A stretch of DNA of 23,933 nucleotides from a virus. The stretch is from IMG/VR virus record IMGVR_UViG_3300010397_000087, positions 1-23,933 of that record. The stretch is one strand, 5' to 3'. The position numbers and the translations under genes are program-made. The notes under the pieces were generated by a model. It was not told where the DNA came from. It saw nothing but the letters and a program-made list of their open reading frames with translations, and did not search any database. Positions 20,559 to 23,933 of this stretch are shown piece by piece (position 1 is the first letter of the stretch; each line of letters begins with the position of its first letter).

Positions 20559-21443
20559 CTATACCTGGATGCTGTCAACTTTCCGATAGAGAGTGAAATT
20601 GGTCATTTTCTCTGACCCATCCTCCCTTTCTATGTCTTCGCGCTTTATATGAAAGTCTTCGCGGTTCTCATCAGTAACGTTGTTCCTCTTGAGCCACGCT
20701 TGATACTTCTGATTCTTTTCGGTCTTCTGTTGTTCAAGAACTTTCTCTCGTTCGACTTGAGCCTCTCCAGCCAATCGGTTTTCTTCAGCCTTGATCCTCT
20801 TCGCCTCAGCCTCCTCCTGATCGCGCTTGATCTTTTCTATCTCAGCTTGCTTTTCTTTCTCCACGCGCTCGAGATCTTCTTTGGCTTTACGTTCGGCTTC
20901 CTCGGTTGCCTTTTTTGCCGCTTCTGCTTTTGCTTGTTCAAGCTCTGCTTCGCGTGCCTTTCGTGCTTCCTCTTCTTTCCGAAGAGCTTCCTGGCTTTCG
21001 AGATAGGCCATCTTTTTACTCGTGTACAATGCTGAGAATTGTTCCTCATCGAGATTGAGAATTTCATCATCTGTCATCTCAACATGGATCTCGTCGAGCA
21101 TCAGTTTACGACTTGGAAGAAGAATAATCCGTTCTTGCTTTTCCTTTTCCTTATCGATCGCTTCGAGAGTATTCTTCAATTTGGTTTCAGTCGGCTCAAT
21201 CATCAAGAGCAGCTCTTTCTCCTGCCTCAGGACTTCGCGCTGCCATTTCAATGCCTCTTCGCGTTGAGCTTTTCCGAACTTAGTGATCTCGATGCGATAG
21301 TCGGCGAGCTTCTTCTTCCCAGCCTTGACCGCTTCGTAGCCGGCAACATCATCAATGCCACTGATGGTCAGTCCCTCGACTTCCATTACGGCAGATTGGA
21401 TTTCCTCTTTTGCCGGATTAAATTTTGCCATTTCTTGACTCAT
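20559..21443 (-). CDS. Coiled-coil recombination-associated phage protein (DUF1351-like)
   Basis: About 294 residues. The N-terminal third is helical (YEAVKAGKKKLADYRIEITK, REEALKWQREVLRQEKELLL) and resembles DUF1351-type proteins that often lie near recT genes. A strong coiled coil follows (residues about 150-245, long runs of K, E, A and R), then a soluble end (QKYQAWLKRNNVTDENREDF). The frame is open to 21464; ATG 21443 (MSQEMAKF) or 21431 (MAKFNPAKE) are better starts since the gene overlaps the YqaJ gene here. Likely role: an accessory or structural partner of the RecT/YqaJ pair; the exact function is unknown. Confidence 0.7.
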   Translation of the reverse strand: MSQEMAKFNPAKEEIQSAVMEVEGLTISGIDDVAGYEAVKAGKKKLADYRIEITKFGKAQREEALKWQREVLRQEKELLLMIEPTETKLKNTLEAIDKEKEKQERIILLPSRKLMLDEIHVEMTDDEILNLDEEQFSALYTSKKMAYLESQEALRKEEEARKAREAELEQAKAEAAKKATEEAERKAKEDLERVEKEKQAEIEKIKRDQEEAEAKRIKAEENRLAGEAQVEREKVLEQQKTEKNQKYQAWLKRNNVTDENREDFHIKREDIEREDGSEKMTNFTLYRKVDSIQV

Positions 21444-22026
21444 ATTTTTGAGTAAGTTGATCAATTAATAATTTCCCTTTGGCGATTCCAACGATGAGTC
21501 GTTCTTGCTTCGCAAGCTCTGGTTCAATCCGGAACACCAACATATTCTTCTCAAAGTTTGGGTTGTAAATGACGAGATCCCACCACTTACGCTTCGAGAT
21601 GAGGAGTGACATCTGACACTGCCAAATGAATTTCTTCTCGATTGCCTCGTATCCGTCCACGAGAATCCGGAAGAAGTTAGCATCGTTTACGCACTTGATT
21701 TCCGTACCACCCTCGTCTCCAACCAACCCGTCCGGACTACAGCCGGTATATTCGTCCTCTTCGATAAACCCTACTTTTTCCACTGGATCGTTCTCGATTT
21801 CATAGGTCATTCTGGCCTGATCTTCGAGTTCGATTCCTCGCTCCATGTCTTTACCTATGTAACCGACTTCTCGGTTCTGGCTGTACTTTTCAGCCATGAC
21901 GCCGTAGACATAGGTTTCGAGTCCCTTTCCGTTAGCCGCGATAGTCATCGCTTCTGATGCCGTCATGCGACCGCATCGGAGCGCATACCATTCTTCGCTA
22001 CGCTGTTCGCAATAATAGATTTTCAT
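21418..22026 (-). CDS. YqaJ-family phage exonuclease
   Basis: A 202-residue nuclease of the lambda-exonuclease-like PDDEXK group. Motifs: QRSEEWYALRCGRMTASEA at 8-26 (substrate and fold start), GIELEDQARMTYE at 64-76 with a conserved Glu, GCSPDGLV at 95-102 with D99, the ExK pair E109-I-K111 in GGTEIKC, and WQCQM with the Gln pair at 136-138. It digests one DNA strand from 5' ends so that RecT can anneal the exposed 3' strand. It lies 4 nt after recT and overlaps the coiled-coil gene. This is the standard two-component phage recombinase arrangement. Confidence 0.92.
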   Translation of the reverse strand: MKIYYCEQRSEEWYALRCGRMTASEAMTIAANGKGLETYVYGVMAEKYSQNREVGYIGKDMERGIELEDQARMTYEIENDPVEKVGFIEEDEYTGCSPDGLVGDEGGTEIKCVNDANFFRILVDGYEAIEKKFIWQCQMSLLISKRKWWDLVIYNPNFEKNMLVFRIEPELAKQERLIVGIAKGKLLIDQLTQKYESRNGKI

Positions 22027-22030
22027 AGGA

Positions 22031-22762
22031 CTATGCTTTCTTCGGTTCCTCTGTGTTTTCCGGCGCTTTCTCGGTCAATCTCTTTTTGGCTTCATTGGCA
22101 ATTTGGATAACAGACTTATCAGCTTTTTCTTCCTTCGAAAGCTTGTTCCACTCTGTCTTTGCTTCATCCGTTGTCTTGCATGCGTCAAAAGCAGCCTGGA
22201 TCTTCACAAAGTCGATCGGATCAGAAACGGTTACATCAACTTTCACTGGCGTACTCTCCTCTTCGATATAGGCTTTAGAAAGCTCTTCCGGAAATGCCAT
22301 ACGGAGAGCATGCATTTCAGCCACTTTCGAAAGCATTGTTTTAGGACGCGTTGCCCACTGATTCTTTCCAGTGGAGTATTCAGACAAATAAACAGTGGCC
22401 GTAAAGTCGCGCACTTCTCCACCAACGATACGCTTGACCGTTACCGAACAAGTATCATCATCAGTGAATACCGGCGCATCTTTACCGGCATATTCCTTTG
22501 TCTCCATCGCGATCTTTCGCATGTAATCGATAGAGGTAATCAATGAATATCCTCCGCCGAAAGGAAGTGCATACACATCCTTCTCGAGAAAATTCTTAAA
22601 CGTGAAACCGCGCATCATTCCTTCGAGAAGCGCTTGTTTCATGACCGGCAAAGCCAATCCTTTGAATGTCGTTGTAAGGAGAGCTTGTGCTGTCTCCTTG
22701 TCAGCTAATTGTTCCGAGATCTCTTGGTTGATCTTCGAAACCTGCAATGACTTTTCTGCCAT
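22031..22762 (-). CDS. recT: RecT-family single-strand annealing protein
   Basis: A 243-residue annealase that pairs complementary single strands during recombination and replication. Typical RecT features: FKNFLEKDVYALPFGGGYSL at 57-76 (the core beta region), ITSIDYMRKIAMETKEYAG, TATVYLSEYSTGKNQWATRP, and KTMLSKVAEMHALRMAFPEE near residue 142-161. The C-terminus is charged and probably disordered. It is encoded directly before the YqaJ exonuclease with a 4-nt gap. No Shine-Dalgarno sequence is present before the ATG. Length is slightly below the 260-300 of many RecT proteins. Confidence 0.92.
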   Translation of the reverse strand: MAEKSLQVSKINQEISEQLADKETAQALLTTTFKGLALPVMKQALLEGMMRGFTFKNFLEKDVYALPFGGGYSLITSIDYMRKIAMETKEYAGKDAPVFTDDDTCSVTVKRIVGGEVRDFTATVYLSEYSTGKNQWATRPKTMLSKVAEMHALRMAFPEELSKAYIEEESTPVKVDVTVSDPIDFVKIQAAFDACKTTDEAKTEWNKLSKEEKADKSVIQIANEAKKRLTEKAPENTEEPKKA

Positions 22763-22796
22763 AACGATTGCTATAATGATTTACTTAGCGACTTCT

Positions 22797-23312
22797 TTAT
22801 TTGAGATAGTCACACATCTCAGTTGCTTTTCCGCTGTTGTAGTAACAGAGGATCTGATTGTCACTCCATCCGAGTGCTTTCCGATGAGCAACCCATCCGG
22901 CGACCGCTACAGTGTCTTCCCCCTTTTCAAAACACACATAGCTTCCGTCTCCTGGAATAGCGAACCCGTAACGGTTAAACTTTCCGATGGCCTCACATTT
23001 GGAGTAATTCTTTACTCCACGCGAAGACTCTTTCGAAAAGATCACGTCTACGAGATCGCGCTCTTTTTTCACTTCCGGTATTTCTTTGGCTAATGCCTCG
23101 TTTTCCGCAACGATGCTTCCGGAAGGAAACTTGACTTCGATTGTCGGCATATGAAGTGACAGATTCCAAAGGATGAAACTGTTGACTGTGACCAGGAAGG
23201 CGACAGTGATAAATTTCTTCGACTTCGGATGATTGCCCATATACCGTTTCTTCGTAAAGAACACTTTAACTTTTGCGACGATGAACTTCTTTTTTGTTTT
23301 AATTGAGAACAT
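22797..23312 (-). CDS. Membrane-anchored lysozyme-like protein
   Basis: A 171-residue protein. A basic N-terminus is followed by one membrane segment (FITVAFLVTVNSFILWNLSL, about 34-53), then an outside domain. That domain contains VIFSKESSRGVKNYSKCEAI with E95 in an 'ESS' setting, GKFNRYGFAIPG, YVCFEKGED and ILCYYNSGKATEMCDYLK, with four cysteines (106, 127, 156, 167) that could form two disulfides. This pattern resembles lysozyme-like or transglycosylase-like domains, and I recall similar sequences from uncultivated Patescibacteria, a weak link. Possible roles are cell-wall cleavage or an early change to the host envelope. Catalysis is not proven. Confidence 0.55.
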   Translation of the reverse strand: MFSIKTKKKFIVAKVKVFFTKKRYMGNHPKSKKFITVAFLVTVNSFILWNLSLHMPTIEVKFPSGSIVAENEALAKEIPEVKKERDLVDVIFSKESSRGVKNYSKCEAIGKFNRYGFAIPGDGSYVCFEKGEDTVAVAGWVAHRKALGWSDNQILCYYNSGKATEMCDYLK

Positions 23313-23325
23313 AGTTTTGACTTAA

Positions 23326-23342
23326 ATCGGGAGCGTCCCGAT
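23326..23342 (-). other. Short GC-rich hairpin between two early genes
   Basis: ATCGGGA-CGC-TCCCGAT on the minus strand: a perfect 7-bp stem with a 3-nt loop, 15 nt after the stop of the gene at 23358-23555 and 13 nt before the next ATG. It is followed by only three U residues, so it is a weak terminator or an RNA-processing signal. Confidence 0.5.
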
Positions 23343-23357
23343 CGCCGTCACCCATTG

Positions 23358-23555
23358 CTACTTCTGCTCTGTAAACTCTCTGACCTTCTCCATTGAGATT
23401 GGATTTGACCCTCTCCTGGAGAACAGTTTTTCAATGAATCCGCTATCTTCTTTTGCCATGACCTCTGCCACCTCTCCGACAGTTACTTCGGAAGAAATCC
23501 GTTTGCTCTGGCGGACATTGGCTGAAAGTGCCATCTGCGCGACTAATGCGTGCAT
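23358..23555 (-). CDS. Unknown small protein
   Basis: A 65-residue protein from the ATG at 23555 (MHALVAQMALSANVRQSKRI...) ending KVREFTEQK, mainly helical. The frame stays open to 23735, but that upstream part would translate the structured non-coding element and the terminator region, so I reject it. No family recognised. It is the first gene of the early unit. Confidence 0.5.
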   Translation of the reverse strand: MHALVAQMALSANVRQSKRISSEVTVGEVAEVMAKEDSGFIEKLFSRRGSNPISMEKVREFTEQK

Positions 23556-23733
23556 AATTTTGTTTGGCTGTCGTGGAGACTCGACCGGTTCATTATGAGT
23601 ACCGACTGAATCGAACCACCGCGACAGACCATAATGATTTGTTACGAGGCATTTCGACCTTGTTTTCTGCCTCTTCACCCAGCCTTTCGGCAGGTGAGGT
23701 TCCGCGACGCAGGAAAGCGACGGGTGAACAAAC

Positions 23734-23760
23734 AAAAAACCTAGTCTTTCGACTAGGTTT
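23734..23760 (-). terminator. Strong intrinsic terminator
   Basis: AAACCTAGTC (23760-23751) pairs perfectly with GACTAGGTTT (23746-23737) around a 4-nt loop, followed on the minus strand by a run of U residues. The plus strand side also has a U-rich flank but a weaker one. It would end transcripts coming from beyond the right edge, or act as a fourth leader terminator. Confidence 0.8.
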
Positions 23761-23884
23761 CCTGTTATTTAGTGTAATTTTGAGCTAAGAGGCCGTCTTA
23801 CTTCCCGTGACACTTCTTATATTTAACTCGCCTACCACAGGGGCGCTTTGCTCAATTTTACACCGTTTAGGTGATTTTAGTCGA

Positions 23885-23896
23885 AAGTGTACACTT
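23885..23896. promoter_or_regulatory. Perfect 12-bp palindrome, possible operator
   Basis: AAGTGTACACTT is a perfect 12-bp inverted repeat in the non-coding region, nearly extended on both sides (CGAA ... TTCG with one extra A). It could be a repressor site, but I see no promoter with good boxes around it. Confidence 0.35.
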
Positions 23897-23933
23897 CGTT
23901 TCTCAACCAGCAAGCCTGTGGGCTGAAAAATGA

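Larger units (their letters stand above)
23556..23933. other. Non-coding, structured region at the start of the early unit
   Basis: 378 nt without a gene I can support. It holds a pseudoknot-capable, tRNA-like element (23565-23637), a GNRA-type hairpin near 23675-23705, the terminator at 23734-23760, and a palindrome at 23885-23896. A CCACAGG/CCTGTGG inverted pair lies at 23835-23841 and 23915-23921. I found no clear promoter on either strand, though the early genes must be transcribed from about here. Confidence 0.55.

Noticed and set aside
20552-20578. TTGACA followed by TATAGA near the end of the coiled-coil gene
   Set aside because: The spacing between the boxes is about 8 nt, far below the 16-18 needed for a promoter.
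23565-23640. A genuine tRNA gene
   Set aside because: A T-loop-like and an anticodon-like segment exist, but in the wrong order and with too few bases after the anticodon for a T arm, so it is listed only as tRNA-like.
23556-23735. N-terminal extension of the small protein at 23358-23555
   Set aside because: The extension would translate the structured element and terminator flank and has no protein-like pattern; the ATG at 23555 is a better start.

Overview
The window reads as part of the genome of a tailed double-stranded DNA phage or prophage (HK97 fold, long non-contractile or contractile tail not decidable here). Every gene I can support lies on the minus strand, so the biological order runs from high to low coordinates. 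The host is not identified. Near-consensus sigma-70-type promoters are visible (for example TTGACC-17 nt-TATAAT), most start codons lack a Shine-Dalgarno sequence and sit instead behind A/T-rich stretches, and a few proteins (the lysozyme-like membrane protein at 22797-23312, the ELK-motif resolvase-like protein) resemble, from memory, proteins of uncultivated Patescibacteria and their viruses. That host link is a weak inference.

Region 1 (about 23.9 to 17.2 kb, early/replication): a 378-nt non-coding stretch with a strong hairpin terminator and a pseudoknot-capable, tRNA-like element, then two small genes, a RecT annealase, a YqaJ-type exonuclease, a coiled-coil protein, two small proteins, an SSB-like protein ending in an acidic 'EDVPF' tip, a VapE-type helicase and a CHC2 zinc-finger (primase-like) protein. 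A possible RNA switch lies in front of the helicase gene. A 9-bp-repeat and AT-rich intergenic stretch behind it is my candidate replication origin.

Region 2 (17.2 to 13.3 kb): about fifteen small genes packed with short overlaps, including a PDDEXK resolvase-like protein, a metallophosphoesterase, small zinc-ribbon proteins and small membrane proteins. Several of these are below 60 codons.

Region 3 (13.3 to 7.0 kb): a strong promoter is followed at once by a leader and a hairpin terminator, then a translationally coupled cassette: DUF1617-like protein, LicD-family transferase, glycerol-3-phosphate cytidylyltransferase (TagD), DUF6527-like zinc protein, methyltransferase, polysaccharide-deacetylase-like protein, glycosyltransferase, NAD-dependent epimerase and a second, paralogous glycosyltransferase. 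Together these look like a phage-borne system to build and decorate a glycan, probably with a polyol phosphate. A YopX protein and two unknown genes follow.

Region 4 (7.0 to 0 kb, head genes): a second promoter-leader-terminator module, sharing an identical 26-nt element with the first, precedes small and large terminase and a DUF2292-like gene. A third promoter-terminator module, with its U-tract ending directly on the portal start codon, precedes a portal-MuF fusion, prohead protease, major capsid protein, a small unknown protein and a gp6-like head-tail adaptor that runs off the left edge. The three modules place a terminator between promoter and genes, so expression of the cassette and head genes seems to need terminator read-through. 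This possible antitermination system, the glycan cassette and the candidate origin are the points most worth following up.
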